Part shown: positions 14,501 to 27,600 of the stretch, one piece after another
How positions within the stretch are numbered: the first letter of the stretch is position 1
Layout: every line of letters begins with the position of its first letter
NCBI GenBank assembly: GCA_007844125.1
Contig: CM017567.1
Coordinates: forward strand, 2,392,660 to 2,456,659
Source: Sinonovacula constricta
Lineage: Eukaryota; Mollusca; Bivalvia; Cardiida; Solecurtidae
Direction: 5' to 3'
Length of the DNA: 64,000 nt
Made by a program: the position numbers and the translations under genes
Notes under the pieces: model-generated
Told to the model about the DNA's origin: nothing
Database searches by the model: none
What the model saw: only the letters and a program-made list of their open reading frames with translations

Positions 14501-15114
14501 TTACAATACATATCAAGCACGTCAGTAGCTGGAATGATCAACAATAAAAATATATTGTTTTTGATAACATGACTTAGAACTGTCTTTCAGCTACGGGAAT
14601 GTATAACGAAGCATTAATTAATTACGCAACACATAGCTATGTTTATTTTGTGTAATTTCTATATTAAGCTACTAAAGTCACCAAACAACTCAATTCCATC
14701 TGTTTGTGACAAAAGATAATGACTTGTAACTGTTATTGCAAAAAGTTTTTTTTAAGAAAAAATAATATTAAATATAGATATGAACGTCAAATACAGGCAT
14801 TCTTACATAACACAAGTAGAGATTCGTCACATGAAGTACCGTCCTTAACAAAAGCCCAATTGTGCTGATAGACATATAAGCATCGGTATAATCATAGTTG
14901 ACCACCATGCTAAGTGAATTATTTCTGTTGTTGTCACTTTCTGTCTGCGCTCAGTATTTTGTTACAAAATATATCAATATAAGTTATATAAATAGCCTCA
15001 GTTTGTATATTCAAACCCATATTCTTAATATAAACACGTAAGTATATCTTTGACTTCTCTCATCTCATCTGCTCTCATTTTGAAGGATAAACAGTTTTAA
15101 CTTACTCGTTGAAG
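11527..15114. other. AT-rich sequence without a supported gene
   Basis: No repeat family is seen. A 51-bp segment at 12749-12799 is open between GTGTTCCAG and GTATGT, and two more lie at 12913-12970 and 13002-13049. The gap between those last two is only 31 bp, too short for a normal animal intron, which argues that this run of apparent exons is at least partly accidental. Confidence 0.4.
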
Positions 15115-15190
15115 AGCCTTCACTTATACACGTGTTGTCTTTGTCACGTGTGTGTGCCTGTCTCTAGTGGTAGTTTAAATATTAACACAT
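15115..15190 (+). repeat. Element D, partial copy (tail part)
   Basis: The stretch with GTGTGTGCCTGTCTCTAGTG and GGTAGTTTAAAT matches the part of the 38.0-kb D copy that reads GTGTGCGTGTCCCTGTGTAG followed by TGCTAGTTTAAAT. The GC-rich D head is absent here. Confidence 0.55.
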
Positions 15191-15614
15191 CATGTTATTT
15201 TCACCTGACCTTTTCATATTAATCGTGATTCTAGTTTCTATTTCAAAACAAGATGGTTTGTTAGGGCTGATTTTTTTAAAAATGAATTGACAAGCGCAAG
15301 ATAAAACTCTTTATAACCATCCCACAATAGTTAATATTTAAATTTAAATGTAAACATTGTTTTAATTTTTTTAATTTTTTTTTTAACAAAAATTGTTTCG
15401 AAATAGATTCTTCTTGAATGAATTATGACCTCCATTTATTTGTCTAACTACGTTAAAATGGGTAATATGAAACGGTCCTATTAATTACAACGTATATTTA
15501 TATTTGTTCAACGCTAATCAAAGGCTTACACGCAAACACGCAGGTAGGCATGCGCGGTAATGTAACAATCACACACAAAAGACACACACCAGGTGACACA
15601 TTACACACGTAGTG

Positions 15615-15710
15615 AAAAACACGAATCGCGCCTTGAAACGGTCAGTCGGCAAGAAGGTCCTACTGAGGTGGTAAAAACCAGGCTTGAGAAGCACTCCAAA
15701 CCTTGCACTG
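15615..15710 (-). repeat. Element D, head part, reverse orientation
   Basis: On the minus strand this reads GGTTTGGAGTGCTTCTCAAG, CCACCTCAGTAGGACC and GACTGACCGTTTCAAGGC in the same order as the D heads at 38.02 and 38.42 kb. The 92-codon GTG-initiated plus-strand frame across it is therefore a by-product of the repeat. Perfect 11-bp inverted copies of AAACGGTCAGT lie at 15636 and 15707. Confidence 0.65.
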
Positions 15711-16559
15711 ACCGTTTTTTGTCACTCGAATCAGTGTATTTTAAATATTCCGTCAACGGGAAACAGCGAACATCTAAGAACCTACAATGGGAGTTAAGCT
15801 GGTATCCTACATTTTGCTTTTATCTCATATATGTCACATCTTTACTCTGTTCCGGGGAAATTTGTACATAATTCCTGTATGAACTTATACTTTCAGTTTA
15901 AGTATATGCTATTTATGACATTGGATAGGACATAAATAGCATTTCGAAGTATCTTTTCTGTTAACATCCCTGTGACCAGAGAAGATTTTTGATGCCGTGG
16001 ATCGTGTCATGTAACATCAAGGTAGTTATGTATTTTGATTAATAAAAAAACGACAACCAGTCCATCACACTCTTCCTTTCTGAGGCATAAGCTACCTGTA
16101 ATTTGTTGAATTTCAATGAAACTTAGTAGAAAAATGTGTTGTTTTAGAAAATATGAAGGTGGTGAATGTACATGTAAAGTGACATTCAAAATTCTAAACT
16201 TCTATGGACATGATGGCATTTCTGTGGACATAATTATAATAAAATAGAACAATGATGCATGTGAAATGCGTCCATATACTGTCTTTTCTTAGCGGAGCTC
16301 TAAATTATCAGTGCTGTGTTTGAGTTAGATGAAACTTGGTTTACAGATTTATGATATATTCTAAACGTGTAGAACCAGTCGAGGTATTTAACAGGCACCT
16401 CAATAGTTTGGAGGTAAATATGTTTTACATGTACATAGTAAATAACCTGTTCAACATTGGCGTGTGAATCAAACTAACATACTATTGCAATATGTTTTTT
16501 TCCAAAATTGTTTTAATTGAATAACTTCTCTTGAACTTGCTTCAATTTTTCGTTTTAAG
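15711..16559. other. AT-rich sequence, nothing recognised
   Basis: There are no supported features, and frames on both strands are short. Confidence 0.5.
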
Positions 16560-16684
16560 TTTAAAGAAATTAGGCGTTATTGTTCCCTTGATAAAATGTA
16601 AAAATGAATCAGTAGTTATTGCCATTATTATGGTTTGCCACGACAAAAATGTTAAAGGGGTGCATCTATTTCAGTTGTACATTG
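16560..16684 (+). CDS. Candidate internal exon (about 41 codons)
   Basis: A pyrimidine-rich tract ending TTTTAAG (16559) precedes one open frame that runs to a consensus donor, ATTG|GTAAGTG, at 16685. The peptide includes KLGVIVPLIKCKNESVV and GVHLFQLYI. The exon would end in phase 1. A 22-bp segment at 16753-16774, with a strong acceptor (GTAGTTTTCACAG) and donor (AAG|GTATGT), is open in the matching phase and would add DAVLSNL. Against this, the area just downstream belongs to a diverged tandem repeat (16758-17200). The frame carries no recognisable motif; a GAF-like reading of it was considered and not supported. Confidence 0.2.
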
Positions 16685-16757
16685 GTAAGTGAATTGTGCT
16701 GCTAACCATCAAGCATCATTAAACTGATATTATGGAAGCCGTAGTTTTCACAGATGC

Positions 16758-17200
16758 AGTGTTGTCCAACTTAAGGTATGTTATTTTGGTCACTGGTTAT
16801 AATACTAGATGAGTTTACAAAAGACAGATGTTGTATATGTCCTATTATAGATCAGCTGACGAACCGGTTGCAAGGTTGTGTTGTTTTATGAGAGACAAGA
16901 TTTCCGGCACAGTTTCAAGTTTGAAGTGTTGATGTGGTTTTTTTTTAATAATTTGTTAGAAGTTTGTTAATATTTTTTTTTTATTTTTCGTCGATCAGCT
17001 AAAAGGGATATTAATTTGACCCTTGGAGAGATACATAATTGGTTGATTAAAGAAATTTAAATATGGGTATTGTATTATATGTGATTCATTATTGTGCCAT
17101 GTTGGCCAACTGAATAGGTGTAAATCTGACCCTTGGATACAAAATCAGGTTATTATAAGAAGGACAAGTATTGTATGTGTTTCATTCATGTGTAGACGTG
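16758..17200. repeat. Three diverged tandem units (family F)
   Basis: Units at about 16758-16860, 16988-17095 and 17098-17200 share the order: CAACT or CAGCT motif, then GACCCTTGGA in units 2 and 3, then a GTATTGTATNTGT-like block followed by TCATT. Identity is low to moderate. Confidence 0.45.
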
Positions 17201-18606
17201 ATGTGTTGGTGACCTTGCGACATGTAACAACCAACGTAAGAACGGGTAGGAAATGTCAGGTGAGACAAGCTTATTAAATTTGTTAATGGGATATATGAGA
17301 ATTTTGAAATGCAATACCATGAACCAGCGAAAAGTGATACAGCTTATTGTTATCGGTCTCTGGTGTATAGCTGAACTGATCGTTTTAGTTGAAATTAAGT
17401 ATGATAGTATAATCGAGCATTTTTTAGAATTACTAAAGGAATTATCTATTACCTTAGTTAGATAAAATAAGATTAAAATTAAATTTTAATGCATATAATT
17501 ATATAAGAGGTTTAAAGAAAAGAACAATTTTTTTCCTAAAAAAGTTTTGACATGTCTCCTTTGGTCTGTATCAATACAATCATGTTTTGAGTTTGTTAAG
17601 TGCGATTATTCTCCAAATCGATCCATAAACGGAGCAGTTGCTTTTCATTTCTTTTATTTCTTGGAAACGTCACTATCAACGTCGAACGTTAGGTAGTTAA
17701 TGTCAGCGGCTTCAAGTAAAAGTAGCTTCTGTAGAGGATTTGGATAGTAAACTTACAAAAATAGGATAAAGTGCAAGGGCTATCGACTGCTTTACTTTTA
17801 ATCTTACTTAAGCATTTGCAGTAGTCAGTTCGATTTCCAAAAGATTTTAAGAAAGTTGTTTTAATGTAGGGATTTAAGGATTATAGAAATAAAGCACGCG
17901 ATGTTTACATGGTCGTTTTCTCGATAATTATATCTGGTTTTATTATAGTAGACAATCTATGTCATATTGTGTGTTTATGATATAGATCCGGTTCTCTATA
18001 CTTTTTACGAATGCGGGAAATGTTACTTATAGTTTCGCAATGTATACTATTTAGACTAATCTCTGATATGCACTGTTCTAGAGATAGAAGTTGTTTTACG
18101 AAACCTCTCTAGTGTAGTTGCAACTTCATGTACATCTGTATTGGTTCTATTTAGTATATGTCACGGAATTTAGTTATTGGGGTCTTGTCTTTTCATCTGA
18201 GAATGTTGTTCTAAGCTGACTAAATGTCAAACTATATAAATGTGTAAATGTGTTATATTTTACAAGTCTCTTATGATATTTATACGACACTTTTTTAAAT
18301 TTGCAGTTATTAATAAAACCATATCATCATGCGTACTATTTTTCAAAACACATGGCTATATCAACGTCAACATAAAACTCAAATATTTTCTAGCTGTCCT
18401 TCATTCTTTTATTATCTTTTTTATTGACACATTGTCTATTCCATTCACTGTCCCGTTTGTCCGACGTCAATATCTAATTCACCCAAGATGTGTAACTTGG
18501 TTATACTCAATACGATACTCAAGACATTTGTATGATTGCATTAGCAACCTTTCCACGGAACATATGAGCCATTAAGATATTCGCCACAGCTGCCGAATTG
18601 TTTGGT

Positions 18607-18642
<36 letters not shown>

Positions 18643-19649
18643 AACTAATGAATCTCTCTCATTATATTTAATATCATATTAAAGGGTTTACTTGCAACAA
18701 ATGACTAAATGTATGTACATGTATAAGTCATTTTCTGTAGCAAATAAATCCTTTAAGCCATGGTTGAGCAAAAGTGGTCACGATGAAATGCAGTGGATGT
18801 ACTGACCCTTAATTAAATAGTATGAAGGATTGATTAATGTTTAACAAAAGAACAAACCTATCCTGCTCGTATGTATATATGAAGTTTACAGCAAAAGATG
18901 GAGATGTTCAGTAGTCATAGAGTAGAAATAGTATCTCTTACATCTTCATTTTGTGAATTGAAATATATGAATAATAGAACGTTTACCATTGCATTAAATG
19001 AGCCTTTAAATCAAGCCTGTTTTCTTTTAAACAAGACCAGGCTGCTGTAATTAAATTTTAAGGCCTTGTCTTGAAACAAGAACAGTGCCAGATCTGTAAC
19101 AATAAATTGACTAGGAATAAGATTAAACAAGCACGTGTTTCTACGGCGTCAAGCAGACACAACCCACACGTTGTTTCTTATGACTTTCAAGACGCAATAA
19201 GACCATGCAAAACATATACAATATATTTAGACTTATTCTAGAACGTACGTTCTCAATACAGTATTATGCGATATAGTTAGCTCAGTTTTGCGTAAAATTT
19301 AAGTCAGTGTACCATTTCATGTTTTTACATCATACATTGATTGCACTATAAATGTTATTATATGTTGGGCCCCGTCAAGATAGAAATAGCAAATGACACT
19401 TGTGCGTAGGATAGATCAAAACAGATCATACTCTCATTCAAGAATATGCAATAAATAGTGTACACCGTTTTTTTTTTCAAAAATAATGCGGAACTCTTTA
19501 AAAGAACAAATTAAAGAACATGTATATGTGAAAGCATTTATGGACTAATCAGCTTAGCAACATAAACAGTATTAACTGTATATATCAGTTAAGAAAAACG
19601 AAATATAGCAATCTTTGCTGCCTTATTGTTTAATAACAAATAGTGAAAT
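17201..19649. other. AT-rich sequence, nothing recognised apart from a TA repeat
   Basis: A 111-codon plus-strand frame (18240-18575) starts with GTG-type initiation rather than a supported ATG exon and has the F/I/Y-rich composition of chance frames. No repeat-family member is seen. Confidence 0.45.
18610..18639. repeat. (TA)n microsatellite
   Basis: Fifteen uninterrupted TA units. Confidence 0.97.
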
Positions 19650-22600
19650 CCTAGTTTTAACTCATGTTGGCTGCATTCTATGTAAACTATCAACATTACT
19701 GTACCCACTGAGTCGTCCGCCATTATGCGTATATAATAGAGCGCGCAAGGTATGCTGTTCTGCCGAAGTCTTGATTGATCTAGGTCTGCGCACTATAGCT
19801 CAACTACTATGTTACAAGGACAGGCTTTTGTCAATGCTATATCTCAACAACCACTGAACATATTGGATTAAAACGGCAAACATTCATATCTAGACTTAAT
19901 GCACCCTCCATCACGCACTCACATAACGAAAATAGGCATTCTAGATAGGCACTAGAGTTAGGTAGTGTTGTTCTTCCCTCAGGCCTTCCGTATGTTTGTC
20001 AGTCTATCCGTGCGTCTGTGGACACACTTCTGTCTTCTTCTCATACAGTTTTGCGTCCATATTAATAAACCTGCATCATTTTCTTATATACCATGAAGCG
20101 CTATGCAGTAATTTTTAACGATCTGAAAGAATGCAAGAGAAGTTGCCCCATTTAGCTCCTTATAATGATATTTTCGACATTGTTATGAGAGAGATATTTT
20201 TAAACAACGGGCGTGTTTGTTGTTCGTTAGGATTATATAATTGATATAATAAATGGCATTAATTTCATGTTAGATTTTTTTTGAAAAATATGGCCCTTGT
20301 TCAACTCGTTCATAAAAATCAATGTCTAAGTTGTGGACATAAGCAAATATGATGAAGGATTTTAATAGCTGGGCGCTCTGACCTGTGACAGCTCTTGTGA
20401 TTAGACTTTCTTATTTATTGCTTTAAAGATTTTTACATCAATCCATTATCTAAGGAAAGTTATTAACATGTGTAAAATTAATGTATTTTGTTTTTATGCG
20501 AAGGATAGTCTTTGTCGATTTATAACAAAAGAAGCATAAACATGTACTTAAACAATATACATACATGACACTTTAAATACATGTAGTAACACATTTGGGA
20601 CATGTCACATTACATGGAAGATCATAATAATAACACTTGCGTACGATGGATTAGCTAGAGGACAACGCGCATATTTCATGGGTGTATCTGACATTTTAAA
20701 CGATGGTATCAATAAAAAAATGCACTAAAAGAGACGGCCTATTTTATCAGTGGCCATTTATACGCATTAAGGTATATATTTATATCGTAGTACAAGTCAA
20801 ATGGATGTTTCCGGGTGTAATCCAGCATATTAATCAGAATATGATATCAATTTCTTGGCAATAAGACCTCACATACTAACATTCCTTGTGACATCAATAA
20901 CTCTGTATACTGGAAGTAGTATAATTTTAAACGCTCACATATTCGATTTAAGACAATTTCAAGACATTCTTATGTGAGGTTACTTTAGAAGCTGTATCTT
21001 TGACATGCATCCTATGAAGTACAAACACTGTGTAAACAGATACATGTTACAGAGTAACCTTATGACACTTTAACTTTTATCGTAACAAGATATAGGCAGA
21101 TATTGTAAGTGAAAGTGTGTCGTGAGAATAAATTGGGTGGAATGTTTGTAAAGATAGATGCCATTTGTAGCTGAAGTAGTCATTGTTATGGTTATTGTTA
21201 TGATAAAACAAGCGGACGATTCGTGTAAGGTGATAAATCAACAATGCGTTATTGTTACAATCGAAATTGTCTCTGAAATCACTATCTTTGTATGAATATA
21301 TGCAATGGTGACGCGGATTTTTAATAGAACAACTTTTGTTTTACTTTAGCAAGCACTTCAGTAAACCTTTTTATAAAAGGACTGTTTATATGTTTCTTTT
21401 AAATCATGAACCACATTTCGTGTGATAAGAACTATCGAAGGGACCATATTAGCAAATGAAGATAGACACACACACACATTGTTTTTCTGTGAAATCATAT
21501 AAAGTAATCATACGGTCATTTCAAGCATTAAAATTTAAACTTTATTAAAAGTTCTTTGTACTAATATGACTTTTTGAAACAAAGTGGGTGATGAGAATAC
21601 ATGTGACGTTTAATTACACGCCATAAATTTATATATAAGAGAAATGTGCAATATGTGTCATTTAATGTGTGCAGTAACTTTGTGATATGATTGTAATCAT
21701 AAACAGTGTAGCTATATTAAGAATGTTCAAATAAATATAGCATTGTTAAAAATAGTTTTTTGAATTTAACTTTAAAAAGATACTTATTTTGAATTCTGGG
21801 TTAAATATGTATTCTAAAGTTATAGAAACGTAAAGATTTTTAATTAATAATGTCATTTAATACAGGTGGTCATTAAAATAAATGAATAAAGATTTATTAT
21901 AAATTTCATGTTCAGCTTAGCAAAGAAAAACCTCTATTGGATTTCATACACTTTATTTTAAGAAAAACCATAAGCATAATTTTAATTATGACGACTGTAA
22001 GCTTTGATTTGTTCAAGTTAATTGAGATATTATTTTAATTAACAAATAAAGATACTGTTTTAATTCTTAAAGTGTGACTTTTTCTGCATTTGTTTATTTA
22101 TTTGATGTTCCCTATTAATAAACCACTTATACAAATAATACGAATTATTTAACCAATTCCAAAAGCAACACTTCTCCTTGCTTTAATATATCTTCTTACA
22201 ACTTTTAAAGGATACTCGTATCTTTAATAATGAAGAATATAGTTTATAATTATAGTTATATAATTACTACAAAATGTAGAAAACATTGTATCAATGCTGT
22301 CGAATGACAACTTATATTTCTTTGAAAGTCAATATTTAATCCTGACAAACGTCGTCCAGTTGTTCTTGCTGTTTTCTTCAGTTTAAAGAAGATTGTAAAG
22401 GAAAGAACGACAATTAATCTGTCTGTTTTATGGTCCCACTGAACCACCTTCATTTGTATTTATCTGTGTGATACTTTGCACTGGTTAAAGACATGCTTTT
22501 TGCAAAGATAACGACAAAGTAAGTTGTAATCTTGATGGTCTGGCTAAAATCAACGTTGACAGCAAACTTCAGAAAATTCTGGTCATTTCCCCCAATAATA

Positions 22601-23180
22601 ACAGATAATAAATGAAGTAGTTTAGTTCTTAATTTCTTAACCAGTTACCTTTCACTTTCTAAAAAACGATAAGAGTCTTTTTTTTATTCTTCAAAGTTTT
22701 AGAACAAGTGCTTTTAATGAAACGATAAGATTTAAAGTCAGATAAATCAGTTTGATTTTTTTAGAAATGCCCGTACATTTACAATGTTAGCTTTAACTCG
22801 ACGAATGGTTTACTGACCAATCATGTAAGGTTGTATGTTATGCTCTCAGACTGAATGGAGTGCAATATTCTTTCAAGGTGACACCGTTTCTTTTTAGTGG
22901 ATGAACAGCTGGGAAAAATGACCATTAGAGTTTCGATAATAGCAGTCGTAATGCAAGCATTTGTCTGAAATCTATAACATAGGCAAACGGCAGTTTGTAT
23001 AAAACTAGTCGGGGCTTAATTTCTTTTGATGAACTTAATTGGTATCACATCAAACGCACTGCAGAAAACGATGCACATATTAATGCAAATTATGCAATCG
23101 TGTTTCCTGCAATAAACCTCATGTCTTTGATGAAAGTGCCTACTAATAAGCTTTCTTTGTTGTATACTAAAAAACTTTCA
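19650..23180. repeat. Family B, copy 1
   Basis: Collinear blocks are shared with 24990-27600 and 29525-34870. B1 (19657-19765) contains TACCCACTGAGTCGTC and GCGCAAGGTATGCTG. B2 (20930-21200) contains GTGTAAACAGATA and GAGAATAAATTGGGTGGAATG. B3 (22545-22600) contains AACGTTGACAGCAAAC. B4 (22985-23170) contains CCTGCAATAAACC. Copies differ by large indels, and no reading frame is conserved. Confidence 0.6.
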
Positions 23181-23403
23181 TAAAAATATAAAGTGCTTAA
23201 GCATATTTTGTCTGCGAACCAGAAGTTTTTGTTTATTTACATTTCACCATGCCTTGCTAAAGAAAATCTTTACCTTCACTTTTACTCGCATGGCTTACTC
23301 TTTAAATAAAATCAGTCGAACATTAGATGAATTACGAAATGGTCGTGCCATTCGAAAACGCCAGGTTGTTGAACCAAGTAAATTTCTCACGTGTAAATAT
23401 AAT

Positions 23404-23495
23404 GACTGAATCTCGCTTGACGATGCTTTATGAACACATTTCTCCTTGCAGAAAGCGTTCATAAAGCATAAACGTTAGCAAAATGAGATTCAGTC
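23404..23495. repeat. Imperfect inverted repeat, hairpin-forming
   Basis: The outer arms are GACTGAATCTC (23404) and its perfect complement GAGATTCAGTC (23485). The inner arms are ATGCTTTATGAAC (23423) and GTTCATAAAGCAT (23457), also perfect. A 21-bp loop lies between the inner arms, and the region between inner and outer pairs is mismatched and longer on the right. No target-site duplication was found, so a snap-back mobile element is possible but unproven. Confidence 0.8.
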
Positions 23496-24512
23496 CTTTA
23501 CTGATCAAACACATTTAGGAATTATAAATTTAAATAATTTTATATAGAATCGTGGGTTCATTTGTAATGCTGCCATTACAATGACTACAATTTTCTATTA
23601 ACGTAGGTCCGACATATTTTTGTGTATTTTGAACATTCTTATTGTAATAAAACATAAAATCGTTGGAAATACAGGTTATTTTAAACTCTAAATTTTATGC
23701 TTACTTTTGAACGCATTCTAGCAACAGTAGATTTTTCTCTAGTTGCTTTGGCGCAAGGGATATGTGCATATAATTTAGATGCAACATGTTTCCTTGAAAA
23801 CTGTGTTTTCTTATGAAAAACGTAAGTTTTATAAAATACCCATTTCACATAAGACTTTAAATCAAATTAGCTGGGTAGGAACAAGATCAGTGCATGATGG
23901 CCATCTGTTTTAATGAACACACCCAAAATAGGACCATACATCACGTGTTTCTATATTGTGTAGCATACACGATGAACACAGACTAACTCCTTATCGGTTC
24001 TGCACCATTGGGCTTGGCAATCGCAGGAGGTAAACAAATGATGTACATTCATACCACCCAGCTCTCGATAGGATTGTATTATTGAGCTTTTTCAACCTTT
24101 GCTGTCAACATTCCACTTTTGCACCAATATGCCAATGTACGATAAAATGGTAGGATGCAACACGTAACATTCGGAAGTTTGAAAAGTGTCACAATGCAGC
24201 GTATTTAGTAAACATATCACACTTGCAAGGATTCGGCGTTAAGTCTTTGTTCAAATGTCATTATCATATCTAGAGCAATTGTAACATTTTGAGAAGTTAT
24301 AAATAAAAAGCGACACTGTTAGAAAATGTTACTAGGTCAATATGAGTAGCCTACATTAAGCATAAGGACCTTTATACATTGTAACATATGCAAAAACGTG
24401 AATATCCAGTACAGTTAAATTCATTTAATGTAAAAAAATGATAAATCATAAACAGAATACACACTGATTAAGATTTTGCAAAAACAAATAAACAGTATAT
24501 CCCCTTTATTTG
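23496..24512. other. AT-rich sequence, nothing recognised
   Basis: No gene or repeat is seen between the hairpin and the SINE. Confidence 0.5.
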
Positions 24513-24818
24513 ACAAAAATGGCCTAAGTACGGGAGGCCCTGGGTTCGATCCCTGGCCGCGACATACCAAAGTCGTTAAAAATGGTAGTAGTATAGCTCC
24601 CTTGCTAACGCTCAAGCAAATATAAGGGTAGTTCCACGACTGGTTGGTCCGGTGTCAGGATAATATGACTAGGTGTGGTATCATGCCAGGTGTTCATGGC
24701 ATGCTAAACACAGTGAAGGCAGCACTATATCTGCTTTAAGTGGACACCGTCTCCAGATAACTGAAATGCTGTTGGTGGGACGATAAACCCAATAAACAAA
24801 CAAACAAAAATGGCGTAA
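24513..24818 (+). mobile_element. 5'-truncated tRNA-derived SINE with target-site duplication
   Basis: The body runs from 24528 to 24803. It opens inside a tRNA-like head carrying box B (24543-24553) and continues through a GC-richer central region (CTGGTTGGTCCGGTGTCAGG, 24640). It ends in a tail with GTGGGACGATAAACCC and CAAA units. The flanking duplication is ACAAAAATGGCCTAA at 24513 and ACAAAAATGGCGTAA at 24804, 14 of 15 identical, so insertion was by target-primed reverse transcription. Box A is missing, because truncation begins just before box B. Head and body resemble widespread bivalve SINEs from memory; the family name was not verified. SINEs are non-coding, and the minus-strand frames over it are meaningless. 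Confidence 0.88.
24543..24553 (+). promoter_or_regulatory. RNA polymerase III box B of the SINE
   Basis: GGTTCGATCCC matches the box B consensus GGTTCGANNCC. Without box A this copy is probably not transcribed from its own promoter. Confidence 0.85.
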
Positions 24819-24989
24819 TAACATTTCTAAAATCGTTCCATTGAAATTAAATAAAATCATGTGCGGGTGCAAGTAAGAAGTAAAATTAAGTGGCTTTATA
24901 CGGTTAAACAGCGTGAACAGTAGGCGGCAGATAAGAAAATAATATATATAATTGATGTCCCGCAGCAGAACCCTGATATCAGTTTACCC

Positions 24990-27600
24990 GTTTGCATGTT
25001 GGTTGTACTCAAGATAAGGTCTCCAATGTTTCGCGCGTAATTGTACCCGCCGAGTCGTCGACCATTAAGTTAATAGGGCGCACAAAGTATGCTGCTCGCT
25101 TGCTCTGGCATTTTTTTTATTCATTCACGGGCTCAACTTCTTGAAAGACATTTAATTCGATGCAGTTTAGTTTTAATTGTACTTCCTTTGTCCAAGGAAG
25201 ATGACAAGCAAGTGTTAATGTGGGATTTATGCTTGTTTTTGTTTTTTGTGTGAAAAAGGTAGGGATTGCTAGTGTTTCGTAAAAATATTTATTTCAAAAG
25301 TACAAAAAATGTTCTGAAAGCAATGATTTATGTGTATATTTTACTTGTTAAGAAACAAAGTATCAAAATATAACTAAATATTGTGTTGTTGGTTTGCCGA
25401 TTAGAACAGCGATGTCTATTCTAGACGATTTAGCATATAAGACTTTTGAAAGCAAATTACTTGGGATGCTCAATCTATATATCAAGTCATATTTGAGGTC
25501 AACTTTACCTCTGTGGTATAAACATGTACATATCTGATTTTTGTGTTAGAGTCTATAGGTAAATATTATATTGCACAACGTTAATGTATGCTGTACTATT
25601 TCAGGTGTGTCATGTCACCACTTCACTATTCCGTATTGAGATAAGTTCAAGGCAATAATATGTCATGCTTCTTTTGAAGGTGTATGTTCACCACAGTAAA
25701 GAACAAACAACGTACATATAGACAACTATACTTACATTGGTTTAAAAACATTGTATTTTCACCGTTATGGTAAACATTGTAACAAAGGAAAATGTGTCAT
25801 GAAAATAAAATGAATGGATAGTTTTTAAATAAAGAAGCTGTTAATAGCTAAAATGATACTTAAAATAGCGGACACTCAGTGTAAACTGCACATGTAAGAT
25901 ATTAAATGAGTTATTTTAAGGTATTTCGGTATCATTGTATACATTTGTTGTATTGTTCTAAGTGAATATAGATACAGTTTATTATCCAAGCAAGAAAATT
26001 AACATTTGTTTAAGGGGTTGTTTCCTTTAAATGTAAGGCATCCCGTTATTTTATTCTTTTAATTAGCTGCACGTTTATGACATAACTTTGTGTAAATGGA
26101 GACCATTACCGCTTAACCTTACACGCGTTGATTTATTACTTTAACATGATCATGGTAAACTAGAAGAATGGATACTATTTATAGCTAAAATGATTATTGT
26201 TTCAAATAGTGAACGATCCGCACCAGGTACAAATTTCATAGATCTTGAAGAAATTGATTGTTGTATTTAATAGCGGGTCAGTTTACGAGTATGTACTCTT
26301 AGTGATGAAAGTCTCTGTAAGTTTGGAAGCGATCTTTTCATAGAACATATATTGTTAAAAAAGTATAGATCTGATGAATGTTCAAAAATATTCTTGATAG
26401 TACACGTTCTCAAATATACGTAAAAAGAATTAGTTAAATGATCAAAAATACTTATTATACAAAGCACATTTCAATTAAAAAAATCTCTGTCTTAATATGT
26501 TATCGTGTTAAGTAAGGACACGGTCATTGTCAGACGTCGTACAATGGCCATTGCTGTTTCTCGATGCTAAAATTATTTTATTAGAGGAAAGAGTGATTAC
26601 AAAAATACGACGTGCTTCAGAATTCCACCCCACTTTTCCCTTTTAAAGTCAATTACAGAATAAAACCTCGAACTAGTTTACGGTCATTGATGCTTTAAAA
26701 AGCTCTCACAATATTGCAAGAAATCAGCACAGCATAAAAGAAAGCTATTGGAGTTGAAGGAAATGAGCGTTGACAACAGAACAATCCTGTCGCTAGATTA
26801 AATTACCTTAATTTTTATAGTGTCTCTGTTCTTCAAGGATTGTTACCCTTTATCTCAACTGTCACAAATCAAACCTTCAGGGTCTTAAAAGGTCTTCGAG
26901 CTTCTTTTAGTTTGTGATAAGGAATCTGAATAAACAATTTTCTCTCCAAAAGCACATAGGTATAACCAAATTTGATCAGATTGTTATTTTAAGATCTTTA
27001 TATCTACATTTTTCAGTTTACTATTTGACGCATTGGTCAGTAACATCGTCAGTTCTTTTTTAATGGTAGGTTGTAAATTGGAGGTTTAATACGTGTAAAA
27101 GGTTTACAGGGTTTTATTTATTTAAAATAATCTTAAGCTTTTAAAACACTTTTTAAAATGTATTGTTTCATTCAAGCTTCCGTTTATTCGGAAGTGTGCT
27201 AGTATCGTAATGTTTTTACAACATAAAAGCCTCTTTTGAACAGAGTATCTGTATGCCAGTTCTCAACGCTCGGATTTTGACTATTATTCAACACATTGAC
27301 ATTAGAATGTGACCGTTTGTGGTGTCATATCAGGGATTTACGGCATTCCCTTCCACTAAAAATTGAATATGAAAAAATCATTGTCTTTGACTAACTGAAA
27401 GCATAGTTTTCGATGTAAGCAGCTGTGATGTCTTGTCTGGAAGATGTTATATAAACAATCGGTAGTCTTCAAAGGAGCTTAACTAGCAGGCGCAGCTACA
27501 TGTGTAACAGACTGCAGTAAATGTATTTCGCTTTATGCATATTAAGTAAACTTCTGTCTACAATATACTTCTCGTCTATCACAGTTTGTATTTGATGAGT
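24990..27600. repeat. Family B, copy 2
   Basis: Block B1 is at 24994-25105 (TACCCGCCGAGTCGTCGACC, AAAGTATGCTGCTC), B2 at 25620-25880 (TTATGGTAAACATTGTAACA), B3 at 26740-26810 (AATGAGCGTTGACAACAGAA) and a B4-like piece near 27510. A second, shorter B2-like piece lies at 26140-26230 (ACTATTTATAGCTAAAATGA). The SINE at 24.5 kb lies just upstream of this copy. Confidence 0.55.

Noticed and set aside
15593..15871. 92-codon plus-strand frame with protein-like composition
   Set aside because: It needs a GTG start and overlaps the reversed D head, which explains the richer composition.
24543..24615. Possible tRNA gene
   Set aside because: Box B is present, but there is no box A, no cloverleaf and no acceptor stem. 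It is the remnant tRNA head of a SINE.
24421..24872. Two minus-strand frames of 63-64 codons
   Set aside because: They lie antisense over the SINE and its flanks, and SINEs do not code for protein.
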